Shown one piece after another: positions 1-6,717 of a DNA stretch of 35,835 nt. Source of the DNA: Candidatus Woesearchaeota archaeon (GTDB taxonomy: Archaea; Nanobdellota; Nanobdellia; Woesearchaeales; DSVV01); NCBI GenBank assembly GCA_018303325.1, contig JAGVYH010000027.1, positions 1 to 35,835 of the forward strand, in the 5' to 3' direction. The notes beneath the pieces were generated by a model, which was given only the letters and a program-made list of their open reading frames with translations, did not search any database and was not told where the DNA came from. Position numbers and translations under genes: made by a program. Numbering within the stretch: the stretch's first letter is position 1; each line of letters opens with the position of its first letter.

Positions 1-27
1 AACGTATCGCTTACATCCCCTACCTGA

Positions 28-77
28 AGGTAGGCCGCAAGTGCACGTTATTATATTAATTATTGGCACTTGCTGGA
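28..77. repeat. Two small hairpins at window start
   Basis: CCTACC-TGAA-GGTAGG forms a tight hairpin near positions 19-34. It is followed by GCAAGTGC pairing with GCACTTGC near 66-73 around an AT-rich loop. They lie downstream of the minus-strand flavin-reductase gene and could act as its 3' end signal or be part of a structured repeat cut by the window edge. No gene is visible in 1-100. Confidence 0.4.
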
Positions 78-100
78 TTTACGCTTAGAATATTAATAAA

Positions 101-592
101 TCATTGCGTCGTCATAAACATATTTTCGCCGTTATGAAACAATCTTTTCTCGTCGCTTTTTAATTCTTGGTGTGTCACTTCGCCGACGAATATTACATGA
201 TCGCCTGTTTCAATTTCATTGATGACATTGCATTCAATATAACCTATTGCCTCTTTTATTTTTGGGCAGTCTAAGTGGTGAGACTCTATCTTTGTAAGTT
301 TTGCTTCCTTAAATTTGTCGTGATGCATTCCAGAATGCCTGCCGCAGAACCATGCTGCATCTTTAAGCGTGAAAGGAATAAAGTTCACAACAAAACATTT
401 GCTTTTCTTTATAATTTGGTAGCTTGTTCTTGTTTTGCCGATACATATTGCGTAAAGAAACGGCTCAAAACTGCACGGCATATGCCAGTCAACTGTGATA
501 ATATTGTCAATTTGTTTTGTTTTGCCAAAAACTTCTAATTCTTCTCTGCATGTTACAAGGGCTGTCTGCATTGTGCCGTAAACTCGCGCCAT
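101..592 (-). CDS. Flavin reductase-like domain protein (FMN-binding split barrel)
   Basis: A 163-residue protein that looks like a single flavin-reductase-like split-barrel domain. Such proteins bind FMN and either reduce flavin with NAD(P)H or act as small flavoproteins; the substrate cannot be told. The order of features fits the family: an early segment with MPCSFEPFLYAICI, then SKCFVVNFIP, a C-H-rich stretch with FCGRHSGMHHDKF, and a late strand DHVIFVGEV. The length is usual for single-domain archaeal members. The start is well set: upstream on the minus strand lies GAGGTGAAATC directly before the ATG, a near-perfect Shine-Dalgarno. It is transcribed in the same direction as the methyltransferase upstream of it, but a hairpin repeat (607-687) separates the two, so co-transcription is uncertain. 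Family assignment is from sequence pattern; cytoplasmic location is inferred. Confidence 0.8.
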   Translation of the reverse strand: MARVYGTMQTALVTCREELEVFGKTKQIDNIITVDWHMPCSFEPFLYAICIGKTRTSYQIIKKSKCFVVNFIPFTLKDAAWFCGRHSGMHHDKFKEAKLTKIESHHLDCPKIKEAIGYIECNVINEIETGDHVIFVGEVTHQELKSDEKRLFHNGENMFMTTQ

Positions 593-606
593 GATTTCAC
601 CTCATA

Positions 607-687
607 CTAGGTGCTAGCTTCTGGGTGCTAGGTGCTGGTGGCGATAATTGTTCGTTGCTAGCACCTAGAACTAGCACCCAGCACCTA
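607..687. repeat. Long imperfect hairpin repeat, GTGCTAG-rich (copy J1)
   Basis: The left half reads TAGGTGCTAG..CTGGGTGCTAGGTGCT and the right half AGCACCTAG..CTAGCACCCAGCACCTA, giving a long imperfect inverted repeat around a core with GGCGATAATT. A second copy with the same core lies at 21619-21684. The right arm contains the TAG stop codon of the methyltransferase gene. Role unknown; a foldback mobile element or bidirectional terminator are possibilities. Confidence 0.75.
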
Positions 688-1275
688 AAAGTTAGTACCC
701 ATTATTATAATGTCCTTATCTTCTTCAATAAGTTTGGTAATATTAAAATGTTTTCTAATTAATCTTGTAATCGCTTCTTTTTTCGCAGAGGTTTTTAGGA
801 TGGTTATAACAATTTTTCCGCTTTTCTTGATAACTCTTTTTATTTCTTTTAATGCCTTTTCAGCATCATCAAAATTATGTATTGCTGTAATTGAAAAGAT
901 ATAATCAAAATAATTATTTGAAAAAGGCAGTGATTCTGCTTTTCCCAGAACAGGGTTTATTCCTTTTTTTGCTGCAATTTTAAGGAGTTCGTTGCTTGGG
1001 TCTAAACCTGTAACCTCGCAGTCTAAATTTTTATTGTTTTTGTCTTTATGCCATTCGCTAAAATAAGGGCCGCATCCCAAATCAAGAATCTTTGAGTTTG
1101 GCTTGATATTAATATGCTTTTTAATGAGGTTGATTTTATTTAATTGCTCTTCTTTATGAAGCTCTTCATAGCTTTTTGAGATGTTATCATAATATGTTGT
1201 TTTGCAGCAATTAGTTTTATTATAATTATCTTTATCAGAGTTTTTATTTAACTTTTCATGAACTTTGTTGGACAT
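685..1275 (-). CDS. Class I SAM-dependent methyltransferase (type 11-like)
   Basis: A 196-residue protein with the class I Rossmann-type methyltransferase signature. The S-adenosylmethionine motif I is ILDLGCGP, followed by CEVTGLDPS (motif II acidic residue), a motif near LGKAESLPFSNNYFDYIFS (motifs III/IV) and a C-terminal strand GKIVITILKT. This matches the Methyltransf_11 (UbiE-like) group, which methylates small molecules, lipids or quinones; the substrate cannot be told. I chose the start MSNKVHEK. A longer in-frame ATG at 1428 would add 51 residues, but those are translated from a foldback repeat and show no domain. The sequence around 1275 matches the end of the dispersed repeat family (GGCATGTCCAACAAAGTTCA, also at 21690-21714), so the first residues appear to come from a repeat, and the stop codon lies in another repeat. 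Confidence 0.78.
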   Translation of the reverse strand: MSNKVHEKLNKNSDKDNYNKTNCCKTTYYDNISKSYEELHKEEQLNKINLIKKHINIKPNSKILDLGCGPYFSEWHKDKNNKNLDCEVTGLDPSNELLKIAAKKGINPVLGKAESLPFSNNYFDYIFSITAIHNFDDAEKALKEIKRVIKKSGKIVITILKTSAKKEAITRLIRKHFNITKLIEEDKDIIIMGTNF

Positions 1276-1321
1276 GCCAAGAAAGAACAAAAAGGAATTT
1301 ATTAATTTTTCCAAGCGTGTA

Positions 1322-1494
1322 GAACCCTTCCAGCCATGGCGGGCTACGACGACAGAAATTTGGAGGCTTTTTCGCGTTTTCTCAAAAGCCGAACAAATTT
1401 CTGTCGGAGAGGGCAACCTTTTCGACAATCGACAAATTATTGACGAGGAGAAAAGTTGACCGTAAGCCCTGCCATAAATGGCTGGAAGGGTTCC
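1322..1494. repeat. Foldback element, predicted three-way junction
   Basis: The outer arms GAACCCTTCCAGCCAT (from 1322) and ATGGCTGGAAGGGTTC (to about 1493) pair over 16 bases, continuing with GGCGGGCT and AAGCCCTGCC. Inside are two further hairpins: CGACAGAAATTT with AAATTTCTGTCG (about 1349-1406), and CAACCTTTTC with GAAAAGTTG (about 1414-1458). It could be a non-autonomous mobile foldback or a structured RNA. It lies just upstream of the minus-strand methyltransferase. The open frames across it are products of the inverted repeat, not genes. Confidence 0.7.
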
Positions 1495-1583
1495 GTTTAA
1501 TAAAATAACATAAAGAAAAGATTAAAGAAATTTACATTTAAAAAACAAAAAACATAAATAGTCCTTCTCTTTTTCTAAATGTT

Positions 1584-2216
1584 ATGGTTTTAACACTAGA
1601 AGAAACTACACTTCTTGCAAAGGAAATGACATGGTATTATAGTAACGCTGAGCAGTGTAGACGACAAACTGAAGTAAATCTTCTTCGCCTAAATGCCTTT
1701 GTTGAAGCTTTTCGTGGACAGACTACTGCTGTAGTATGCAGATTTCAGGAATGTGGACTCTCTTACTTAGAGCTTGGAGAAGACAGATTTATGGATGGTA
1801 GTGATGAAGTAACTTATGGTGATGAAGCTGTAATAGCAGAACTCGGTAACCATTGTGCACATCTTTACATTGGAAGAATAAACGAAATAGTACAAAGATC
1901 ATCTGATCCTAGAATCAAACTTGTTTTTGATGGTAATATTATTAGCCATGAATCACAATTAGAATATGTCCAAAAAGATGTTTCTATTCGTGACTTTCTA
2001 CTAACATCTGTTTATATTCTTTCTAAAGGAAAGGTTATGCCTCCACAAGAAACTGGTGTTTATTTAGCAGGAGGAGAAACAGTAGAAGAATTACTGCATG
2101 CAATGGGATTTATTGGCTCTGTTCCTTCAGAACTTCACGAATTATATTCCTGCCTTTGCAAACAAGATCAAGCAATGTCAGAAAAAGCAATTGAGTTTTT
2201 TGGATTGAAAAAGTGA
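1584..2216 (+). CDS. Hypothetical protein, 210 aa
   Basis: I do not recognise this protein. It is soluble, acidic and has no membrane segment or signal peptide. It has several cysteines (C-R-R-Q near residue 24, CRFQECG near 51, CLCK near 190) but no regular metal-binding spacing. The middle part DPRIKLVFDGNIISHESQLEYV followed by VSIRDFLLTSVYIL suggests an alpha/beta fold. The start is supported by an AT-rich promoter-like run (ACATAAATAG at about 1551-1560) about 26 bases upstream, as expected of a nearly leaderless archaeal gene. It sits between a repeat element and the L11 gene, with 280 bases before the latter. It is probably a real gene, judging by its length and codon use; function unknown. 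Confidence 0.6.
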   Translation: MVLTLEETTLLAKEMTWYYSNAEQCRRQTEVNLLRLNAFVEAFRGQTTAVVCRFQECGLSYLELGEDRFMDGSDEVTYGDEAVIAELGNHCAHLYIGRINEIVQRSSDPRIKLVFDGNIISHESQLEYVQKDVSIRDFLLTSVYILSKGKVMPPQETGVYLAGGETVEELLHAMGFIGSVPSELHELYSCLCKQDQAMSEKAIEFFGLKK

Positions 2217-2429
2217 GTGTTGTTTAAACCAACAATAATCTGTTAATCTCTAATTATTATTATCAGTTTCGACTATTATTATCAGTTCCTACATTTATCT
2301 TTCGTCAAGAGTTTTGCTAGCAAGCATTATTTAGTAAGACACCAATAGAACAAATATTATTTAATAAGCTAATGAAAAAATCAATTTTTCAAACGAAAGC
2401 TTTTTAAAGAGATAATTGGTTCTGAAAGA

Positions 2430-2457
2430 TGTTACGCACATATTGTTACGCACATAT
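2430..2457. promoter_or_regulatory. Perfect 14-bp tandem duplication upstream of L11
   Basis: TGTTACGCACATAT occurs twice head to tail, followed by a TATA-like ATATAATAAATAAG and then the L11 start at 2498. The rest of 2217-2429 is AT-rich, with a loose repeat of TATTATTATCAGTT, and no gene. The duplicate could be a double operator, or an accidental tandem duplication upstream of the promoter. Confidence 0.4.
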
Positions 2458-2497
2458 AATCAAGATATAATAAATAAGATTCAACGAGGTTATAATC

Positions 2498-3235
2498 ATG
2501 GCAAAAGATGTAATTGAAGCATTAGTTGAAGGCGGAAAAGCCACAGCAGGCCCACCACTTGGTCCAGCGTTAGGTCCAATGGGCATTAATATCGGCCAAG
2601 TTATTGCTGAAATTAATAAAAAAACAGCTGATTTCAAAGGAATGCAGGTTCCTATCAAAGTTATTGTAGATAAAGACACTAAGAAGTTTGAGGTTACTGT
2701 AGGAACTCCTCCTGCTTCAGCGCTTGTCAAAAAAGAAGCAGGCATTGAAAAAGGCGCAGCTAACCCATTGTTAGATAAGGTTGCTGATATCAAGATTGAG
2801 CAGGCAATAAAGGTTTCAAAAATGAAACAGGATTCTTTGCTTGGCAAAGATAATTTTTCTCGAGTCAAAGAAATAATCGGAACATGCCAGTCAATGGGTG
2901 TTATGGTTGAAGGCATGCCCGCGCATGATGCTATTCTAAAGATTAATGAAGGCGCTTGGAAAGATAAAATTTCTCTAGGAAAGACAGAGTTAAGTGCAGA
3001 AGAATTAAAGCAATTAGAAGAAGAGAAGAAGAGACTGCAGGAAGAAATGATAAAGAGAAAGACAGAATTCGAAGAGAAAGCCAAGCAGATTATTGCAAGC
3101 ATGGCAGGCAAAGAGAAGAGAGAAATCAGGAAGAAGTTGATAGAAGCAGAGATACCAATGATTATTGTCAACGAATTAATGCCTGAAGAAAAAGTTGCTG
3201 AAGGTGCGCCTGGGGCTCCTGGTGCCAAGAAGTAA
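2498..3235 (+). CDS. rpl11: Large-subunit ribosomal protein L11 (uL11) with long C-terminal extension
   Basis: Ribosomal protein uL11 binds the GTPase-associated region of 23S rRNA and helps recruit translation factors. The N-terminal domain carries the typical GGKATAGPPLGPALGPMGIN, needed for factor interaction. The C-terminal RNA-binding domain has QDSLLGKDNFSRVKEIIGTC and SMGVMVEGMPAHDAI, in the archaeal form. The normal archaeal protein is about 160 residues. Here it is 245, because after about residue 160 there is a tail of some 85 residues. That tail begins with a charged predicted coiled coil (LSAEELKQLEEEKKRLQEEM), continues through a basic helical stretch and ends in AEGAPGAPGAKK. 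The start has GAGGTT about nine bases upstream. A T-rich terminator follows. L1, L10 and L12, often next to L11 in archaea, are not adjacent, so the gene seems to stand alone. Confidence 0.96.
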   Translation: MAKDVIEALVEGGKATAGPPLGPALGPMGINIGQVIAEINKKTADFKGMQVPIKVIVDKDTKKFEVTVGTPPASALVKKEAGIEKGAANPLLDKVADIKIEQAIKVSKMKQDSLLGKDNFSRVKEIIGTCQSMGVMVEGMPAHDAILKINEGAWKDKISLGKTELSAEELKQLEEEKKRLQEEMIKRKTEFEEKAKQIIASMAGKEKREIRKKLIEAEIPMIIVNELMPEEKVAEGAPGAPGAKK

Positions 3236-3239
3236 TTAG

Positions 3240-3271
3240 TTATTTTTTACTTCTTTTTTTTATTTTTTGTT
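3240..3271 (+). terminator. Oligo-T terminator after L11
   Basis: Directly after the stop codon there are several T runs (ATTTTTTAC, CTTTTTTTTT, ATTTTTTG). Archaeal RNA polymerase terminates on such runs without needing a hairpin. The position fits the end of the L11 transcript. Confidence 0.6.
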
Positions 3272-3332
3272 TATGAAGTTCTAAGAGTTTAGGTTCTTTA
3301 TTTAGAAATTGTTTGTTTGATGTTAAGAAACT

Positions 3333-3523
3333 AATTTGCTTAGTTACTAAGATGAAGCCATTCATTCATTATAATAATTAATTTTTTTTATATCACTTTA
3401 AAAAAAACTTTAAAAATTTTTCATAAGACGGGGGACTGCGTCCCACAAACGTATTGAGAGCCGTAGATAAGATAAAGAGCAATAAAAAGATATTGAGAAA
3501 AAAGAAATTTACTAAACAAATAT
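3333..3523 (-). mobile_element. Dispersed MITE-like repeat, copy 1
   Basis: The left end AATTTGCTTAGTTACT is followed by GATGAAGCCA..TTCATTC, the short arm of the family. The right side has ATAAGACGGGGGACTGCG TCCC, then CGTATTGAGAGCCG (the long arm) and ends ACTAAACAAATAT. The centre is AT-rich. Flanks TAAGAAAC and AAGATTTT do not give a clear duplication, so this copy looks old. Confidence 0.7.
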
Positions 3524-3602
3524 AAGATTTTGGCGATGTGTCAAAGTTAGTTAGATTTTAGAGTTTTATAAGGGAGATACATTATCTATAAATAACTTTG
3601 TC

Positions 3603-3894
3603 TACCTAGTATGTGCATAGCTCTCATAGGGATTATGCTACTGCCAGTTTTCTTCGCCGAAAACTTTATAATTTATTCTCTGCAATTGCAACGAATATAC
3701 TAAAAGTCCTTAGCTTCCGAACAAAAATTAAGGACTTTTGTATATACAAATGGAATTAGTTTGTTCGAAAACTAATTCCATTTGTATATATCTTTTGTTT
3801 TCGGTTACCTTATGTCTTACGAATAAAACTGCTCAGAAAACAAATTTTAGGCAGCAGCATAATCCTTGAAAAAGCTATGCACATACTCTACCTA
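3603..3894. repeat. Large foldback with ~43-bp arms enclosing two hairpins (element A)
   Basis: The left arm (3603-3645) contains GTATGTGCATAGCT and GGATTATGCTACTGCC. The right arm (3850-3894) carries their complements GGCAGCAGCATAATCC and AGCTATGCACATAC. Inside, CCGAAAAC near 3657 pairs with GTTTTCGG near 3796, and two hairpins follow: AAAGTCCTTA/TAAGGACTTT, and a perfect 22-bp stem at 3741-3790 with loop GTTCGA. The inner 3694-3790 portion recurs almost identically at 6520-6614. Whole structure resembles a multi-branched RNA or a nested foldback transposon; no coding potential seen. Confidence 0.75.
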
Positions 3895-3919
3895 ACCAAG
3901 ATTTTAATAATTTATTAAT

Positions 3920-4747
3920 TTACTCTTCATGCAGAATATCCTTGCTCTTCTTCCATTCGAATTTTAATTTATCCAATAAGCTGACAACCCTTTCTTTCTC
4001 TTTTCCGCATCCTTTCCAGTCAATAACAAAGAAATCTGCACTGCTTTTCTCTTTCATTTGTTTAATTAAATTTTCATTGAGATGCTCTAATGCATATTTT
4101 GAGCAAATGTGGCCAATGCAAAGTTCTGTTTTTTCCAGAATTTTGTTTGCAATCTGACTGTAATGGCCTCCGCCAAGAATACATGCTGTTTTATAATGAA
4201 AACTTATGTCCAGAACATTAACTGTTGAGAAAACATTAAAAATTGTTTTTGCAATTATTTCACCTGCTTCAGGAAGTTTCCATTCTTTTTCTGTTGAACC
4301 GATTTCTATAAACAATGCTGGCTTTTCTAAGTATGGCCCATGATGTGTTTGCTCAACTGTAACGTCAAATTCAGAAAGTAAAGGAAATTGCTGCTGATAT
4401 TCTGTTTTCAGTTTTTTCATCTCGCAAAAAAGCTGTTTCATAAGATATGGCGAAGTTTTAACCAAAGTCTTCTGCTTACCTCCAAAATAGTTATCATGGC
4501 TAAAATTGCCAATAGAATGCACGCATAATGTTTTTTTGTCAGCCTCGCTTTTATGTTTCGTTGCAAAGATAAAAATATCAGCATTGATTTCTTTGTCGAG
4601 AAGTTCTGCGTGAATGTGCTCTTTTTCTATAAGATGAAGGCTAAGGATTATATTTTGATGTTTGAAATTTTCTAAAAGTTTTGTTAGGTGTGCATAAATG
4701 TTCATTCCTGCTTCGTCGGTTTTGGAGATAATTATTGCAATATCCAT
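3920..4747 (-). CDS. dtdA: D-aminoacyl-tRNA deacylase, archaeal DtdA type
   Basis: A 275-residue member of the archaeal/plant GEK1-type D-aminoacyl-tRNA deacylase family, which hydrolyses D-amino acids wrongly loaded on tRNA and so protects translation. Visible family features are the N-terminal DIAIIISKTDEAGMNIYAHL, FIFATKHKSEADKKTLCVHS, the metal- and substrate-site region NFSHDNYFGGK, the EQTHHGPYLEKPALFIEIGS block, the GGGHYS loop, and a C-terminal FVIDWKGCGKEKERVVSLL. Conserved histidines (HS.GN, HHGP, GGHY) expected for zinc binding are present. Length matches the family. The ATG at 4747 begins MDIAII, the usual family start. It is transcribed away from the NUDIX gene; the shared 290-base intergenic region contains a four-branched hairpin element. 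Confidence 0.92.
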   Translation of the reverse strand: MDIAIIISKTDEAGMNIYAHLTKLLENFKHQNIILSLHLIEKEHIHAELLDKEINADIFIFATKHKSEADKKTLCVHSIGNFSHDNYFGGKQKTLVKTSPYLMKQLFCEMKKLKTEYQQQFPLLSEFDVTVEQTHHGPYLEKPALFIEIGSTEKEWKLPEAGEIIAKTIFNVFSTVNVLDISFHYKTACILGGGHYSQIANKILEKTELCIGHICSKYALEHLNENLIKQMKEKSSADFFVIDWKGCGKEKERVVSLLDKLKFEWKKSKDILHEE

Positions 4748-4783
4748 AGATTGCTATAAATCTTATCCGTTATATAAATGTAG

Positions 4784-4975
4784 TGGAGGAACTAAATAAT
4801 TGTATCAATTTAGTTTATAGTGGACGAACTAAATATCCTTATCTAAATTGTTTAGTTCGTCCTATGTAGCAAACACATCATTATTATAACAAAAATGTTG
4901 TGTGTTTGCTGCAGTTCCTCGTATATAGCAACGGCATTATTAATTATAAAAATTTAGTGCCGTTGCTATATTTAT
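4784..4975. repeat. Cloverleaf-like hairpin array (element E)
   Basis: An outer stem GAGGAACT (4786-4793) / AGTTCCTC (4913-4920) encloses three hairpins: AACTAAAT/ATTTAGTT, GGACGAACTAAA/TTTAGTTCGTCC (4822-4862, perfect 12 bp) and AGCAAACACA/TGTGTTTGCT (4868-4910). A fourth, ATATAGCAACGGCA/TGCCGTTGCTATAT, follows at 4923-4972. It occupies most of the divergent intergenic region upstream of dtdA and the NUDIX gene, so it would lie in or near both promoters. Confidence 0.7.
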
Positions 4976-5037
4976 AATAAATTGGTATTATTTATAAAAA
5001 ATATACACAACATTTATATATAAGTAACTACTATATA

Positions 5038-5664
5038 ATGAAAACAATGGGAGAATTACTTGACGCATTTGATGAAGAAGGACAATTAGTAAAGACCTTG
5101 GAAAAAGAACTTCTTTTAAGAGAGATGAAAGACTATTCTTATAAGCATAGAGACTCACCTTTTGCAGTTCCTGTTGTACACTTAATGCTTTCAAATTCAC
5201 AAGGTCAACTTTATGTGATAAAAAGAGGAGATAAAGATGAAAACCCTAACAAATATTGCAAAAGTGTTGGGGGTCATGTCAGAAGCGGTGAACCATATGA
5301 AACAACCCTGCAAAGAGAAACTTTGGAAGAGATAGGAACTGACATAATTGTGACTGACGAAAGTGTATTCGAGAAGGCAAAATCTGATGTTGATACAACC
5401 AAATATGCTGTAGTTAAACGTATTGGCTTTGATCCATGGTTAAAGTCAATAAGAAAAGTAAAGAATGGCAGATCATGGACAAAAAGAGTTAAAGCTGAGA
5501 TTTTTGTAGGAATTTATGATGGAAATGTAAGTTTTAAGGACGGAGAGGCTGTTGAGATGCTGTTGATTAATAAACAGGATTTAATAAAGAGAATTAGTGA
5601 TAATTCTGATGATTTTACATATGACCTTAGGAGAATAATGAGCACTTATTACAGGCAATTATGA
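5038..5664 (+). CDS. NUDIX hydrolase
   Basis: A 208-residue NUDIX protein. The NUDIX box is complete in spacing: G79, E85, R93-E94, E97-E98 and G100 within GGHVRSGEPYETTLQRETLE, giving the Mg-binding helix. The two usually hydrophobic positions are threonines. NUDIX enzymes hydrolyse nucleoside diphosphates linked to another group, and some isomerise isopentenyl diphosphate; substrate cannot be read here. Residues 1-40 form a charged helical lead-in, and residues 43-66 (AVPVVHLMLSNSQGQLYVIK) are the first strands of the fold. A TATA box TTTATATATAAG lies about 20-25 bases upstream of the ATG, so the mRNA is probably nearly leaderless. It stands alone, divergent from dtdA. Confidence 0.88.
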   Translation: MKTMGELLDAFDEEGQLVKTLEKELLLREMKDYSYKHRDSPFAVPVVHLMLSNSQGQLYVIKRGDKDENPNKYCKSVGGHVRSGEPYETTLQRETLEEIGTDIIVTDESVFEKAKSDVDTTKYAVVKRIGFDPWLKSIRKVKNGRSWTKRVKAEIFVGIYDGNVSFKDGEAVEMLLINKQDLIKRISDNSDDFTYDLRRIMSTYYRQL

Positions 5665-5742
5665 TTCTTTTATGCACTTGTTTAAATAAAAAATTGCATA
5701 TACTAATAATGCCACGGATAAGATAAAAGGAAACCCTAAAAA

Positions 5743-6030
5743 TTATTCATCCATATATACTAAAAGTGCAAAATAATCGAACATTATTTTGCACTTTTGT
5801 ATATCTCGGGAATCAGAGATTCCTGAGAAGTTAGAAAGCTTTGCTTTCCAAGCTGAAGAACCCTCTTCTGAATAAATTGAATCATCAATTTCATTTTTTA
5901 CGTCGTCACAAAAAGATGCAGGTTTCTCATTATCTTCTCTTATTTCATCAACTTCGTCAATATCTTCATTTATCTCTTTTTCTTTCGTGTCTGTTTCTTC
6001 AATATCTGTTTCTTCAATCTCAAATTTCAT
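5743..6030 (-). CDS. Small acidic protein whose C-terminus is encoded by a hairpin repeat
   Basis: A 95-residue unknown protein. Its N-terminal half is extremely acidic and repetitive (EIEETDIEETDTKEKEI, then DIDEVDEIREDNEK), suggesting a disordered segment. I chose the ATG at 6030 because GGGGTG lies eight bases upstream; a longer start would add five residues. The final residues (about IQKCKIMFDYFALLVY) are read straight through the right and left arms of hairpin C (5756-5803), so the original end of the gene has probably been replaced by an inserted repeat. It may be a real small gene with a new tail, or a decaying one. No function can be assigned. Confidence 0.45.
   Translation of the reverse strand: MKFEIEETDIEETDTKEKEINEDIDEVDEIREDNEKPASFCDDVKNEIDDSIYSEEGSSAWKAKLSNFSGISDSRDIQKCKIMFDYFALLVYMDE
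5756..5803. repeat. Long hairpin, TCGAAC-loop family (copy C)
   Basis: The left arm TATACTAAAAGTGCAAAATA.. pairs with ..TATTTTGCACTTTTGTATA across about 21 bp with one bulged base, around the loop CGAAC. The outer part (TATACTAAAAGT) matches copies A, B and D while the inner stem differs. A smaller hairpin TCGGGAATC/GATTCCTGA follows at 5806-5826. It lies inside the 3' end of the small acidic gene. Confidence 0.75.
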
Positions 6031-6219
6031 ATTACAACACCCCATTGGTTTAGAGTACTACCCCTAATGTTAATTTTCACGTCTTTTTTTAGATGTAATG
6101 TAATCTTAAGTTTTGATAATTTTTTGTTTGAAAGGTGTGATGTGAAGAAATTATGTGATGCAAGGAAAACTTCTTGAAATTTTGTGCATAGAGCACCCTA
6201 TCAAAAACTCGTAATTAAT

Positions 6220-6363
6220 TTAATAAACATTCAAATAATGCCTCTCGTCAAAGCCAATAAGCTCATTAAGTGTCTGCTCGTATTCGTCTTCGGACTTAAA
6301 TCTTAGCCGAGAGTTTTGTTTATTCACCTTATTGTTTTTAGACTTTAAGTTTCCCATCAGCAT
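6220..6363 (-). CDS. Small basic protein, 47 aa
   Basis: A short reading frame that begins MLMGNLKSKNNKVNKQNSRL and ends ELIGFDERHYLNVY. It is supported by GGTG ten bases before the ATG, the same arrangement as used by the neighbouring small acidic gene, and by an amphipathic charged middle part (RFKSEDEYEQTLNELIGF) that does not look random. A second ATG two codons in is possible. The N-terminal part is basic (KSKNNKVNKQNSRLRFK) and the C-terminal half acidic. There is no signal peptide, and no family is recognised. It may be a small regulatory or nucleic-acid-associated protein, but that is a guess. The 6364-6500 stretch upstream of it is AT-rich. Confidence 0.5.
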   Translation of the reverse strand: MLMGNLKSKNNKVNKQNSRLRFKSEDEYEQTLNELIGFDERHYLNVY

Positions 6364-6505
6364 TATAATAACACCTTATAAATCTACAATACAAATGTTA
6401 TATATATAAGTTTAGCTTAAAAAACTTATAATTTATATAAAAAATAGGAAAGTATTTAAATAAAGCATGATTAATATAATCAATTAATAGAAAGGGGGTT
6501 AATTC

Positions 6506-6644
6506 AAAAAAAATGGGTTATATACTAAAAGTCCTTAGCTTCCGAACAAAAAACAAGGAATTTTGTATATACAAATGGAATTAGTTTGTTCGAAAACTAA
6601 TTCCATTTAGTATAAACCCCACAGCTCTGCTGTGACCCATTTTT
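6506..6644. repeat. Multi-branched hairpin element (element B)
   Basis: The outer stem AAAAATGGGT (6509-6518) / ACCCATTTTT (6635-6644) encloses a copy of the inner part of element A (6520-6614) and a small hairpin CACAG-CTCTG-CTGTG (6620-6634). In the first inner hairpin one stem base has changed relative to copy A (AAGGAATTTT instead of AAGGACTTTT), breaking a pair; the second keeps its stem ATGGAATTAGTTT/AAACTAATTCCAT. It lies just upstream of the PhoU-like gene. Confidence 0.72.
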
Positions 6645-6717
6645 AAGAGTAAACCTCCCATCTGAAGCGCACTGTTATTAAGTTTACAAAAATCTGTTAA
6701 AAGTTGGGGGGATTATA

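Noticed and set aside
1265-1459. Plus-strand open frame of 64 residues across the foldback element
   Set aside because: It is made entirely of inverted-repeat sequence, has no ribosome site, and mirrors the minus-strand extension of the methyltransferase.
2446-3228. Long minus-strand open frame over L11
   Set aside because: It is the antisense shadow of a clearly identified ribosomal protein, rich in Ser/Ile/Phe as expected from reversed Lys/Glu codons.
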